NCBI RefSeq assembly: GCF_003265705.1
Contig: NW_020312859.1
Span: forward strand, 824,744 to 888,743
Source of the DNA: Callorhinus ursinus
Taxonomy: Eukaryota; Chordata; Mammalia; Carnivora; Otariidae
Direction of reading: 5' to 3'
DNA length: 64,000 nucleotides
The notes beneath the pieces were generated by a model, which worked only from the letters and a program-made list of their open reading frames with translations, searched no databases and was not told the origin of the DNA. This document shows, in pieces, positions 10,290 to 21,015 of the stretch. Position 1 is the stretch's first letter. Each line of letters opens with the position of its first letter. The translations under genes were made by a program, and so were the position numbers.

Positions 10290-11475
10290 GTGCTGGCAAA
10301 CTGAATATTGATGACAAAAACAAATTACCTAGACCCTTACCTCACATGACACAGAAGAATCAACCTTAAATCTAAAACCATAAACCTTCTGAAAGATGAC
10401 ATTAGATAAAAGTCACCACAGCCTGGGGCTGGGCAAAGCTTTCCCGGGACACAAAAGGCACAAATCGTCAAAGAAAATATTCGTAAGTTGAATTTCATTA
10501 AAAATGTAAAACTTTTGGTTTTTTCCAAAGGCAAAATGGAGAAAATAAAAGAGAAGCTGCAGGCTGGGAGAATAGGACACATCCATCAGACAGATGTAAA
10601 AATCACATAAGAATGTAGAACAAATATGCAAAGATTTTTACAACTCAATAGTGAGAAGACAAATAACTCAATTTTTTAAAAGGGCAAAAAATTGTGGACC
10701 AACGCTTCAAAAAGGAAGACACACAGATGGCTGATAGACACTCAACATCATTAGTTAGGAGGGGAATGCAAACTAAACTATAATTAAATGCCATCACATA
10801 GCCATTAGATTGGCTAAAGTTAAAGAGACTTACTGTACCAAGTGTTGGCAAGTATGTGGAGCAACTAGACTCTCATATCCTGGAACATGGAAAACAGTCT
10901 GGCAGCTTCTCCAAAACCTGACTATCCCTTTACCATAGGACCCAGCCATGTGACCCTGAAGAGAAGGTGGAACACAAATCCACACAAAGACTCACACATG
11001 AATGTTAATAGCAGGATTATTTGTAACAGCGAAAAACTGGAAATAGCTTCATTGTTCATTAGCAGGTAAATAAACAGACTGTGGTATAGCCATACAGTGG
11101 ATTACTCAGCAATAAAAAGGAATAAAAGAAATGTATGATACACACACAACATAGATAAACTTCAAAAATCATTTTATGTTGAGTAAAAAGCCAAACTCCC
11201 TCCCCCGCAAAAACTCATAATGCGTGATTCCATTAATGTAAAGTTCTTAAAAATGGAAATGAGTTTATAGTGACAGAAAGCAAAGCCTGTGAATGAGGTG
11301 GAGGGAAGGATGGATCACACAGGGGCATGAAGAAACTGTTGGGGGTGATGGAAAAGTTCAATGTCTTGATTGTGCTGATGGTTTCATGGTGTGCATATAA
11401 GTCAAAAATGATAAAATTTAACACTTTAAATACATCCAACTTATTGTACTTCAGTTGAACCTCACTAAAAATATG
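10290..11475 (+). mobile_element. Old L1M LINE fragment, plus strand
   Basis: A diverged ORF2 3-prime part: GTTGGCAAGTATGTGGAGCA, then ATAGCAGGATTATTTGTAAC, GACTGTGGTATAGCCATACA and CAGCAATAAAAAGGAATAAA. It is followed by a 3-prime UTR ending ACTTATTGTACTTCAGTTGA. Landmark order matches L1 ORF2 to 3-prime UTR, and frames are broken by many stops. Confidence 0.85.
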
Positions 11476-11751
11476 CATTTGTGATATAGTCATATGAGTT
11501 TCTTTATTGATACATTTACTGATAAGATCTAACAGCAGGCCTAATAACTTCCATAATTTTGCAGCAGTGCTGAGTATAAAAGATATTTCCAGATATTTCC
11601 AACAACCATGATGCGATATGAAATTACCTGTGATTGCTATAGGTAACAGGGTCACGGGTCCTGCTAACGCTCCTGAGGTTTGTTGCCACATTCGTATCGG
11701 AAGGGAAGGCTAAGCTTCATTTAGAGGCTGGTGAAAATAAAGGTACTTTGG
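11476..11751. other. Unassigned sequence
   Basis: AT-rich sequence with a short near-tandem ATATTTCCAGATATTTCC. No feature recognised. Confidence 0.4.
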
Positions 11752-12063
11752 GGGCACCGGGATGGGGCAGTCAGTTAAGCACCGGACTCCTGATTTTGGC
11801 TTAGGTCGTGAGCTCAGGGTCATGAGATCAAGCCTTGAGTCTGGCTGGCGCTCAGTGCGGAGTCTGCTTGGAATTCTCTCTCCCTCACCTTCTGCTTCTC
11901 CTGCTCAGGCTCATTCTCTCTCTTTAAAAATAAGTAAATGCGCGTCTGGGTGGCTCAGATGGTTATGCGTCTGCCTTCGGCTCAGGTCATGATCCCAGGG
12001 TCCAGGGATCGAGTCCCGCATCAGGCTCCCTGCTCCTTGGGAGCCTGCTTCTCCCTCTGCCTT

Positions 12064-12095
<32 letters not shown>

Positions 12096-12140
12096 GAATA
12101 AATAAATAAAATCTTTTAAAAAAATAAGTAAATAAAGCTT
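11752..12140 (+). mobile_element. Older Can-SINE, host of a nested SINE
   Basis: Head GGGGGCACCGGGATGGGGCA and body with CTCCTGATTTTGGCTTAGGT and GGGTCATGAGATCAAGCC. This is the older TCATGAGATCAAGCC-type subfamily. Its A-rich tail is split by the next element and resumes at about 12134. Confidence 0.85.
11940..12119 (+). mobile_element. Can-SINE nested in the tail of another SINE
   Basis: Head GCGCGTCTGGGTGGCTCAGA, CCTTCGGCTCAGGTCATGAT, (TC)n and AAATAAATAAAATC tail. The duplication AAAAATAAGTAAAT at 11926-11939 and 12120-12133 shows insertion into the A-rich tail of the older SINE, a common landing site. Confidence 0.93.
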
Positions 12141-13604
12141 TAAAAAGGGAAAAAAATATACTATTTTTCCATCTAAGTTACAGAACTCCCAAACTCTACA
12201 CACAGACCCCAGGCTAAGAAGTCTAGTTGGAAGCAACCCCAACTACCTTATGACCTGGCGGTAATTATCCCCCTGGAAGACAGGCATCTTTAAACCCCAG
12301 GAATATTAATTATAGAAATGTCCTAAATGGGAAAGGAATTTTATCAGAAAGCATGTTTTAACTAAGATACAATTCAGATATAAAAGTGAAAAATTTCAAC
12401 AAGGCCAAAATCATCAGATTAATATTTTTTTGTTAAGAATGAATCTGTTCATATTTAGTAAATTACATATTTTAAGAGACTTATGTTTAAGAGACTTAGA
12501 CTACTCGAGTAACATGTTGGTCAAACTTGTTGATTACAATTAAAATGTAGTTGAATCATTGCTTAAACATTTTTTAGCAATGATTTTAGCAATGAAAAAT
12601 TAAACAACAATCTTTTTCAAGTCTGGCTAAGTTTGTATGCAATCATTGGAACACTTAAGGTAATTTAAGATTTGATGTATAAGTGTCACTTATTAGATTT
12701 ACATGAATTGATTAAGTACAAATGTTGGACAGTTGAAGTGCTTGCAAAGAAAACCCAAAATATCAAATTTAGAAATGCAGTTTAAAATGTTAAAGACATT
12801 TAATTAGCTAAGCTCATACGGGACCAGATATTAACCAATGACTTCTTAAAGACAAGCTGATTTTTTGTTATTCTATTCTTAGAAATAAAACAACAGATTT
12901 GAAGAGGAAACTTATAAGCCCAAGGGGGAAAACTAGGTTTGGAAATTGTAATTTTGGTAATTCAAAATTATTTCCTAGAATTTGTGTATAGTTTATTCTG
13001 TCTATAAAAACCACCCAAACTCAGATGTAACAGAATGGATGGCTGAAAATGGAAGGAGACACAGGAAATCCAGGATCCTTCTCTCATCCCGTGTTTATTT
13101 TTGACCTAAGCATCCCTCTTGTCCCCCATCTGGTCCTCTGCCATTGAGGAATTAGCCACAAACACAAGAAAATTCTTTTCAGTAACCTAAGGAGAAGAAA
13201 GGTCATTTGTTACACTGGGCTTAGAAACAAATTTAAAATACTGAACCACTTAATTTTTCAAAACACTGGAATCTAAACAAATGCTAAACTGGTGAACAAA
13301 TGTGTATTCATTGCCAAAACCCCAGTTGGTTTGGACAGCTTTTTTTCCCCAGCTCCTTCAGCAGAGTTGATCCCTTGGCCTGCCCTCTCCAACAGTGTAA
13401 AAAAAATCCCCAGGGGAATACAATAGTTGTACAATAAGCATTTTTAACGATCTACAACATTAATGGCCGCTAAATACCAATATACAAACTTTCCTCCTCA
13501 CTGAATTGTTGGGAAGATCGCATAAAATGATATTTTTTTTCGACCTTCCCAATTTGAAATGATTGCTTTCTTCACCAGATAATTCTCTTTCAACGTTCAG
13601 TGAT
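12141..13604. other. AT-rich repeat-poor block
   Basis: About 1.46 kb with no SINE or recognisable LINE. It has many TAATTA/TTTAATTAG-type motifs and short local duplications (TTAAGAGACTTA twice near 12472-12500; TTTTAGCAATGA twice near 12574-12596). Long frames are absent. It could be a conserved non-coding element or very old repeat debris; the sequence alone does not decide. Confidence 0.4.
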
Positions 13605-14300
13605 GTTATTATTTAGGACATCAGTTTGGCTGCTGTGACAGAAAGACATCCCCCCCAAAGTGGCACTTATTTGATACATTTTTTTTCTCACTTAAAAGTC
13701 TGGGTAGTCAGTTGATGGCTGGTTTGGTGGTTCCACAATCATTTGGGACCCAGGATCCTTGTTTTGTTGCTCTGCCGTCATCAACAAGTGGCTTCCATTT
13801 TATAATCCAAAATGGCGGCCCTAACTCCAGTCATCGCATCTGTATTCCAGCCAGTAGGAAGGGAGAAAAGAGCTGTAAGACTCATTTCTTTCTTGTAAGG
13901 GAACTGCCCAGAAGTTGAACACATCATCTTCATTCACACCCTGTTGGCCAGAAATTAATGACACGACCATTCCTGGAGCACCTGGCTGACTCAGTCCATT
14001 AAACATCGGCCTTCAGCTCAGGTCATGATCTCAGGGTTCTGGGGTCAAGCCCCACGTCAGGCTCCCTGCCCAGCTGGGGGTCTGCTTCTCCCTCTTCCCC
14101 CCTTCCCTGCCTCTGCTTGTGCACACACTCTCTCTCTCTCTCTGAAATAAATAAATAAAATCTTTAAAAAAAAAATATGACCATGCATAGTTGCATAGGA
14201 GGTTGGAAATGTAGACTTTATTTCAGCGGACAACGCCAAGCTAAATATTCTATTACTGTGGTAGAAAGGGAGAACAGATAGTGAGGGACACTGCCACATT
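13605..14300 (-). mobile_element. MaLR-like LTR remnant interrupted by a SINE
   Basis: TTGGCTGCTGTGACAGAAAG at the left, TCCAAAATGGCGGCCCTAAC, CTGTATTCCAGCCAGTAGGA and GCCCAGAAGTTGAACACATC occur before the SINE. GGAGGTTGGAAATGTAGACT and ACACTGCCACATT occur after it. The order fits an old MLT/MST-type LTR read on its minus strand. The family label is from memory. Confidence 0.6.
13975..14175 (+). mobile_element. Can-SINE, plus strand, inside an LTR remnant
   Basis: Head GGAGCACCTGGCTGACTCAG, body TTCAGCTCAGGTCATGATCT, (TC)n and AAATAAATAAATAAAATC tail. It splits the surrounding LTR remnant. The target-site duplication is degraded (GACACGACCAT / ATATGACCAT). Confidence 0.94.
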
Positions 14301-14394
14301 TAACATTATGCTCTATAGATTACTGAGTTTTGTGTGCATCGTCATTTCTCTTGTGAAATATTACTTGTAAGCTCAAACTGGTGTTGTCACTTAG

Positions 14395-14760
14395 GACAGA
14401 AACTTGGAAATACCTATTAAAATAGAAAGTGGGACCCAGGAATTCTGTTACTCATCTCCTTTCTAGAGAAGCACATAAAGTAGTCCACAGTTAACATGCG
14501 CAAAAAGATGTACATTGAGCATTGCTTATAAGAGTAAAAAGATGGGGAAGAACTAACTGGCAAATCAAAAAGAAATGGCTAACCTGATATATCCATATTT
14601 TCGAGTACCTAAGGAAGTGAATCTATTTGTATGGGAAATGTCATTTGTAGAATGTCATAAATAGTATGTTTACACCTTTTAAGAAGAATATATTTGTATA
14701 TACACACACTTGTAAATACTCAGAGAACTGTTGGGAAGAATTTATATATTAAAAAGATCT
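14395..14760 (+). mobile_element. Old L1M fragment, plus strand
   Basis: GAGCATTGCTTATAAGAGTA and AAAAAGATGGGGAAGAACTA correspond to the diverged ORF2 3-prime region of L1, followed by an AT-rich 3-prime UTR. No open frame survives. Confidence 0.6.
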
Positions 14761-14790
14761 GGACAGATTGATATAAAAGATAAATACATA

Positions 14791-15155
14791 TGGGGCACCT
14801 GGGTGGCTCAGTCAGTTGAGTGTCTGACTCTTTTTTTTTCTAAAGATTTTATTTGACAGAGAGAGACACAGCAAGAGAGGGAACATAAGCAGGGGGAGTG
14901 GGAGAGGGAGAAGCAGGCCTCCCACCAAGTGGGGAGCCCGATGCGGGGAGCCTGATGTGGGGCTCGATCCCAGGACCCCGGAACCATGACCCGAGCTGAA
15001 GGCAGATGCTTAAGGACTGAGCCACCCACGTGCCCCAAGCGTCTGACTCGATCTCAGCTCGGGTCCCGATCTCAGGGTCATGGGCCCGGGCCCCGTGTTG
15101 GGCTCCATGTTGGGCGTGGAGCCTACTTTAAAAAAAATTAAATAAATAAAAAGTA
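14791..15155 (+). mobile_element. Older Can-SINE, host of an inverted nested SINE
   Basis: The head GGGGCACCTGGGTGGCTCAG begins the element. After an inverted insertion the body resumes as GTCTGACTCGATCTCAGCTC and ends with an AAAAAAATTAAATAAATAAA tail. The TCTCAGGGTCATG box marks the older subfamily. Confidence 0.92.
14831..15037 (-). mobile_element. Can-SINE, minus strand, nested in an opposite SINE
   Basis: Oligo(T), TAAAGATTTTATTTGACAGA, G/A tract, then GGACTGAGCCACCCACGTGCCCC. AGTGTCTGACTC (14819-14830) and AGCGTCTGACTC (15038-15049) form a 12-bp target duplication with one mismatch inside the host. Its centre carries a local partial duplication (AGCCCGATGCGGGG / AGCCTGATGTGGGG). Confidence 0.93.
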
Positions 15156-15329
15156 TATACATTATAAAAATATATTTTAAAAGAAAACAGTATGTTCCAA
15201 TGCATAGTATATATAATACTATATACTATGATATACTATGTACATGATATATATAGTATATAACTTTGGATACTATAATATGGTGTCATTATGTTACATA
15301 ATATGCTATTAAAGTATCAGTTATATGCA
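15156..15329. repeat. AT-rich (TA/ATAC) low-complexity tract
   Basis: Repeated ATACTATATACTATGATATA-like motifs. No other feature. Confidence 0.7.
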
Positions 15330-16090
15330 GAATGTCCCTCACTTAGATTACTCTGATGTTTTCTCATGATTAGATTCAGGTTCTCTTTGGCAAGAATACC
15401 ACAGAAGCGATGATGCGTTCTTTATAGCGCATGTTTTCAATTTGTCCCATTAATGGTGCTATTAACTCCAATACTTAATTAAGGTGGTGTCTGCCAAGCT
15501 CCTCCACTATCAAGTTACTCTTCTTTCCCTTATAATTAATAAGTATTTTGTGAGGATATACTTTGAGACTACCTACATAGCCTGTTCCTCATCAAACTTT
15601 CGATTTATTAATTTATTTATTCATATTCCTTTATTCAATGTGTTTAGCCTATTACTCTCCTTTTTATTTTCATGTCCAGACTGTCACAGATGCGGTCAGT
15701 GGGAGTCCTGGCTTTTGTGCCCATTTGACATCTCCTCATTATTCTTTGAACATCTCCTTCCTTTCTCGCACAACAAGATGTTCAGTTTGATCTACTTGTC
15801 TTGACTCAATCCTGGAATTAGGCATTTCTTCAAAAATCTGTAGTTCCTTTTAGTGCAAAAGAATTTCTAGAAACCAAGACCTGAGCACTAAGTGTGCTCT
15901 TTCGTCTCTGCTCTCAGGCCCTCTCAGTGGACAGAGCTATAGACCCAAGTACATACTGACACTTAGACACAGACACACAGCCACACACAGAAACATATAC
16001 ACACAATGCAGATACGTACACACATACACATGTAGACATACAGATACATATACATACAGATACGTATAAACATGCAGATGCTTGCGTCGC
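15330..16090 (+). mobile_element. Ancient L1-type UTR repeat, copy 1
   Basis: It shares ordered landmarks with 23430-24175: CTCTGATGTTTTCTCATGAT, TTGGCAAGAATACCACAGAA, GGTGGTGTCTGCC and AATTAATAAGTATTTTGTGA. It continues with GGCCCTCTCAGTGGACAGAG and a CA/CATA-rich tail (15960-16080). I assign it to an old L1M-type UTR from memory; the homology between the two copies is seen directly. Confidence 0.65.
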
Positions 16091-16880
16091 TATTTTTTGA
16101 ATGTGCAAAGCTGATTTGATAATTCATCTGAAAGAGGAAATGTCTGACCAGAACATCTTGAAAGTGAATACAAATTGGCTCACTGGATATCAAAATAGAT
16201 AGTGGAGTCATAGTAATTAAAACGGAGAAGTGTTGGCATAAACAAAAATAGATCAATGTAATAAAATACGGAGCTTAGGAACAAACACTTACTTATGCAA
16301 ATTTGTGCTGCTCAGTGGGGAAAGCGTGGATTACTCAATGCCGTTGGAACAATTGGTTCTCCATTGGAAGGGCTAACTCTCACCTCTCTTCAGTCATTAA
16401 AACAAATTCCATGTGTAGTAAAAGGCACACATTAAAAGAAAAAAGAAAAGCATAAAGATGCTAGAAAAAAAAAACATAGGACTATTTCTACAAAATCAAG
16501 GCAGGGCAGAATCTTTGAGCAATATTGGACAGCAATAATGATTAAAACAAAACAAACAAAATAAACAAGCAAACAAAAAGACAAAATCTATAATGAAGAC
16601 CTTGGTGAATTTGACTGCAAAAGGTTTAAAACTGTCCCGCAAAAGATATCAGAAACCAAATTAATAGACAAGGGACAGTTTAGAAGAAACATCTGCTAAA
16701 TATACTCTGGGAATGTACACATAGAACTAATACCAAATGGTTTCCTCAAACGGAAGGGGGATTGGTTTTGGAGGAAGGATAGAAGAAAGAGCAAGGAAAA
16801 CTTCACTTTATTTGTATTCTTTGATTTGTTTTAATGATGATAATGTATTAATGTATTACTGGGGTAATTAAAAATAAATT
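16091..16880 (+). mobile_element. Old L1M ORF2 fragment, plus strand
   Basis: GTCATAGTAATTAAAACGGA, TTGGCATAAACAAAAATAGA and CAGTGGGGAAAGCGTGGATT match L1 ORF2. The fragment ends in an L1 3-prime UTR-like stretch, AATGATGATAATGTATTAAT. Frames are destroyed. Confidence 0.72.
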
Positions 16881-17189
16881 GTGAAATCAATCATTTTAAA
16901 AGAGAAAATGATTTTAGGTTAGAAGAAATGGTTTATGCAAATCATATAGCACAGACCTGGCATGTAATGAAATGCCAGCTATCGTTATTCTGTTTTTAGG
17001 TATGTGATTTTTGATAAAATCCATTCCCCAGGAGGCAGGATTCCAGGTTCCTGGCTTTGTCACCAACCTGCTGCATGACCGGTGCTGTATCTGATTCCCA
17101 GTTGCTCCTTGGTAAAATGAAGGGGCCAGATTAATGTCTCTCTCAACATCAAAATTCTGTGATTAGACCATTTTACAAAAGTCCTCACA
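16881..17189 (+). repeat. Possible MIR remnants
   Basis: CATATAGCACAGACCTGGCATG (an end-like segment) and CTGCATGACCGGTGCTGTAT with TTGGTAAAATGAAGGGGCCA resemble MIR pieces, out of order and strongly diverged. Confidence 0.35.
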
Positions 17190-18258
17190 AATGGCTTTTG
17201 CATTAGCTTTCTATTGCTGTGTAATAAATTATCACAAACTAACAGGACACATTTACTGACTCCTAGTTTGTGTGGGTCAGGAGTACAGGCATGGCTGACC
17301 TGGGTCCTCTGCATGATGTCTCAGCACGCTACAGTCAAGGTGGGGCCAGGTTGCATTTTCACCTGGTGGCTTAACAACCAGGGAAGGACTCCCATCCATT
17401 CTCAGTCAGGCTCTTGGCACAATTTATTTCCCCGTGGCTGTGTGATTGAGGGCCCAGCTCCTTAAAGGCCAGTGGCTGGAGTCTGTCCTCAATCCCAGAG
17501 GCAGCCTGCAGTTTCTTGTCATGTGGTCCTCCCCATAGACAGTTCACACTCACCACTGGGAGCTCACACTCACCATAGGTAATTCACACTGACCGCAGGC
17601 AGTTCACACTCACCATAGTCAGTTCACATTCACCATTGGGAGCTCACATTCACCATAGGCAATTCACACTCACCATAGGCAGTTCACATTCACCATAGGT
17701 AATTTGCACTCACCATAGGCAGTTCACACTCACCATAGGCAGTTCACATTCACCACTGGGAGCTCACACTCACCATAGGCAATNNNNNNNNNNAGGCAGT
17801 TCACATTCACCACTGGGAGCTCACACTCACCATAGGCAATTCACACTCACCAGAGGCAGTTCACACTCACCATCAGGAGTTTACATTCACCATAGGCAAT
17901 TCACACTCACCATAGGCAGTTCACACTCACCATTAGGAGCTCACACTCAACATAGGCAGTTCACACATAGATGTTTCCTTCTTCAAGGCCATAATCTCTT
18001 ACTCTAGTGCATGCTAACCAGACAGTGTTTCTCTCTCACACACATACACACACCCCACAAAATCACAGGAATGATGTCAATCACTTTTGCCACATAATGT
18101 AATTATTAAGGAATGTGACATCACATCACCTTAGCCAAATTCTATTGGCTAGAAGCAAGTCACAAGTCCCCCCTACCTTGGGGAGGGATTTTTCCACGCA
18201 TCAGCACCACAGAGTGGAGATCATGGAGATCATCTTAAAATTCTGCCTGCCACAACAT
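17190..18258 (-). mobile_element. MLT1-like LTR remnant containing a minisatellite
   Basis: The left end, GCATTAGCTTTCTATTGCTG and TAATAAATTATCACAAACTA, and the right end, ATTCTATTGGCTAGAAGCAA then AAAATTCTGCCTGCCACAAC, fit the two halves of an old LTR-type repeat (read on the minus strand). They are separated by the 20-bp-unit array at 17533-17966. The family name is from memory. Confidence 0.6.
17533..17966. repeat. 20-bp-unit minisatellite with an N gap
   Basis: About 21 units of a 20-bp motif (TTCACACTCACCATAGGCAG) occur in three variants ending GGGAGC, GGCAAT or GGCAGT, often ordered A-B-C so that a 60-80 bp higher-order period appears. 10 N (17784-17793) replace part of the array. Unit phase predicts 14 missing bases rather than 10, so the gap is a placeholder. 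Confidence 0.93.
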
Positions 18259-18291
18259 CTCTAGGTTGCAATTATTAAAAAAGAATCCTCT

Positions 18292-18489
18292 GGGGCGCCT
18301 GGGTGGCTCAGTCGTTAAGCGTCTGCCTTCGGCTCGGGTCGTGATCCCGAGGTCCTGGGATCGAGCCTCACATCGGGCTCCCTCCTCCGTGGGGAAGCCT
18401 GCTTCTCCCTCTCCTACTCCCCCTGCTTGTGTTCCCTCTTTCGCTATGTCTCTCTCTGTCAAATAAATAAATAAAATCTTTAAAAAAAA
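18292..18489 (+). mobile_element. Can-SINE, plus strand, 8-bp or longer TSD
   Basis: Head GGGGCGCCTGGGTGGCTCAG, CCTTCGGCTCGGGTCGTGAT body with retained CpGs, tail AAATAAATAAATAAAATC. AATCCTCT occurs at 18284-18291 and 18490-18497. The undecayed CpGs suggest a fairly recent copy. Confidence 0.96.
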
Positions 18490-18497
18490 AATCCTCT

Positions 18498-19879
18498 GTT
18501 TTTCCATTGATAAAATTATTTAGACACTGGAATGGGGGAGGAAGAAAGAGGATTTATCAGGAAATTAGAATTTCATTTTCAAAATGGAGTTTTGTAGCAA
18601 AAATGACAAAGCTTAACTGCAGGAGTTTTTATTTATGATTCAGAGCCTACTATATATACCAATTTTAAATTGTCCCTTCAAGCCATGGAGCACTGACAAA
18701 TACATATTTAAAGAGTGTGTGAAATTGAATCACCTCTAGACAATTATTTTGAAAAATTAATTCCTGCTTGATTATTTAAAAAAAAAAAGCAAGTCCATCA
18801 TTTGGATTCCATTTTTCTCCATAAATTTTTGTAAAATTATATTAAAAATTGAGACTCTGCTTATCTCTGGCATGCTTGGAGGGCAAAGTTAAGATTGAAG
18901 GATCAAATTAAAAAAAGACTCCCCTTTGAAATGTGCACTTAGGATTCAATCATTTGCATGAAATCAAGTGAAGCAAGGAGGATAAGAATTAACCTGATAT
19001 CCTTCCAAAAACACAGCAATGAGGACCAAGAAGCGAATTCGGATAATAAAGATGGATGAGAGAGAGAGGAAGAGAGGAGAAGTGGTCTTTCCATGGACAC
19101 TGCGTGGTAGGATTGAGTGGGACTTCCACTGTGATCATTAGGGTCTTGCCTTCAGGTGCTGGATCTGCAATGCTGGGATGTAAGCTTGCACCCCGTCTGG
19201 ACAGATGGACATCGGCCCATCCCAAGATGACTGTGGCTCGGTTAACAGAGAAACAAACAAATCTGCAAGTGCTTTCATAAGCTGGTCTAGGGAAATGTTT
19301 GTGGGGGGTGGAGAGGGGAAGGTTTGGCTGTTCTTTGCCCCTCAGCAAATGGATGATTTGCCACAACAGGTAAAACAAATGTTTCTGTTAGAGAGCCACT
19401 TCCCAGGCGAATAAACATCAGCACATGTAAACACGTAGGGTGTTAGGACAAGGCGAAATAAGCTACTTTCCAGCTAATATTGCCAGTGAAGTTGAGACTT
19501 CTCCAGATGTGGAAGTGTTCTAAAGCAACTGATTTCAAGTGGATTTTGTTGGTCCCTCGCAGTGTTTCCGAAAAAGAGTTTTTCTTTTAAATTAAGTGCC
19601 ATCATTAATAATAAGAACATTTCATTTAACATCTGGATTCCTGGCTTCTCTTGGGGGGGGAAACAACTGGAACATCTGTTGACATGAAACTCACATTCCT
19701 GCCTAAATGGCACCGGCTGATGGAGCTGGGTGGTGCTTGTTCTCTTCAGTTAAGAGAGACTCCACCGCTCCCTGCTGTCTCCCACCTGCCCTTCTTCATT
19801 CATTTCTCTGTACCCACTGATCTCTATAGAAATTTGAATTTGCAGCTCTCCGTTTGATGTATATCTAAGTTTTTCAACT
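18498..19879. other. Unassigned unique sequence
   Basis: About 1.4 kb with AT-rich beginning (18500-18960) and no recognised repeats. Open frames up to 129 residues lack any known protein feature. Confidence 0.45.
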
Positions 19880-19984
19880 TGGAGAGCATTAAGTCCAACC
19901 CTCTGATTTTACAAATGGGGGAAGGAAGTGAGGCAATCACGCAGTTAGGTAGAGGCTGAACTGAATTAGATCCCAGCCTCCTGA
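19880..19984 (-). mobile_element. MIR fragment, minus strand
   Basis: TGATTTTACAAATGGGGGAA, GTGAGGCAATCACGCAGTTA and a GAACTGAATTAGATCCCAGC region follow the reverse MIR core. Confidence 0.65.
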
Positions 19985-20345
19985 CCCACCCTCCCCCCCC
20001 ACGCTATTGAGGTATAACTGACATGTAACATTGTATAAGCTTAAGGTGCACAATGGGTTGATTTGATACTCATGTATCACAATATGATTACCACCCTAGT
20101 TTAGCCTGCATCACATCTCATAACTAACATGTCTTTGTAGTGAGACCATGAAAGATCTGCTCTCTTAGCAACTTTCGAGTACATAGTACAGTATTGTTAA
20201 CTATAATCATAGTAGTGTGCATTAGATCCTCAGAACTTACATATTTTTAACTGGAAGTTTGTACTCTTTGACTTCTAAGCCATTTCTCCTTCTGCTGTGA
20301 CCCTGCCTCTATTTCTCCATGTTCATTACCAGGAGTTGAGATTTT
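19985..20345 (+). mobile_element. L1M 3-prime UTR-type fragment
   Basis: TATTGAGGTATAACTGACAT, CTCTCTTAGCAACTTTCGAG, CAGTATTGTTAACTATAATC and TAACTGGAAGTTTGTACTCT match, in order, a common old L1 3-prime segment. Subfamily not determined, so the strand is less sure. Confidence 0.7.
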
Positions 20346-20847
20346 TTTACATTTCTCTTCCAGCTATGTGACTAAAATATATTAATGCATTTTCTTCTTC
20401 TTCTTTTTTTTTTTTTAAAGAAACCTTAATTGCTTGGCATCTCTTTTAGCAGAAGGTCAGCTCTGAGGCTTTTCAGTTACCTCTAATTGGAATTCATGAT
20501 TTAGGGCAGTATTGCCCCCGTGGAGTAGGGCAGATCATCCACTGGGACCTAGAAGACAACATACAAACTTCTAAGTGTCATTCTGATCTAAAATAATAAG
20601 AAAGAAATTCTGGTTTGCTAACACTTACTCTTCCAGTTGGCAGTGGTACCCCCTCTGACTGTGAGATAGTCTTGGGTTTCTCGGGGTGTTGGAGACAATC
20701 CAGCAGGAAGGGCCGGCATTTTCCAATGCCGAGGGGTTGGCTGCAGCCCATTTTTACCCATTTGTTTACTTCTGTGATGTGTGGAAGTAAGTCGATTAAG
20801 TTATGCTACTTGGAAAGTAACAAAAGTGGGGGCTCAGTAACAAAACT
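20346..20847. other. Unassigned sequence
   Basis: It includes a (TTC)n/T-rich run (20396-20417). Nothing else recognised. Confidence 0.4.
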
Positions 20848-21015
20848 GAGCCTGGGTGGCTCAGTCGATTAAGCGTCTGCCTTTGGCTCAGGTCATGGTC
20901 GCAGAGTCCTGGGATTGAGCCCCACATCAGGCTCCTGCTTCTTCCTCTCCCCCTGCCTGTGCTCTTTCCCTTGCTCCTTCTCTCTCTCTCTCTGTCAAAT
21001 AAATACATAAAATCT
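20848..21015 (+). mobile_element. Can-SINE, plus strand, head slightly truncated
   Basis: It starts at AGCCTGGGTGGCTCAGTCGA, lacking the first bases of the head. The body contains CTTTGGCTCAGGTCATGGTC and the tail AAATAAATACATAAAATC. Flanking AACAAAA motifs are a possible short target duplication. Confidence 0.92.

Noticed and set aside
15914..16256. Cys/Val/Tyr-rich minus frames
   Set aside because: Produced by the CA-rich tail of an old L1-type repeat.
17533..17966. CRISPR-like regular repeats
   Set aside because: Units of 20 bp are contiguous with no unique spacers, and the host is a mammal. It is a minisatellite.
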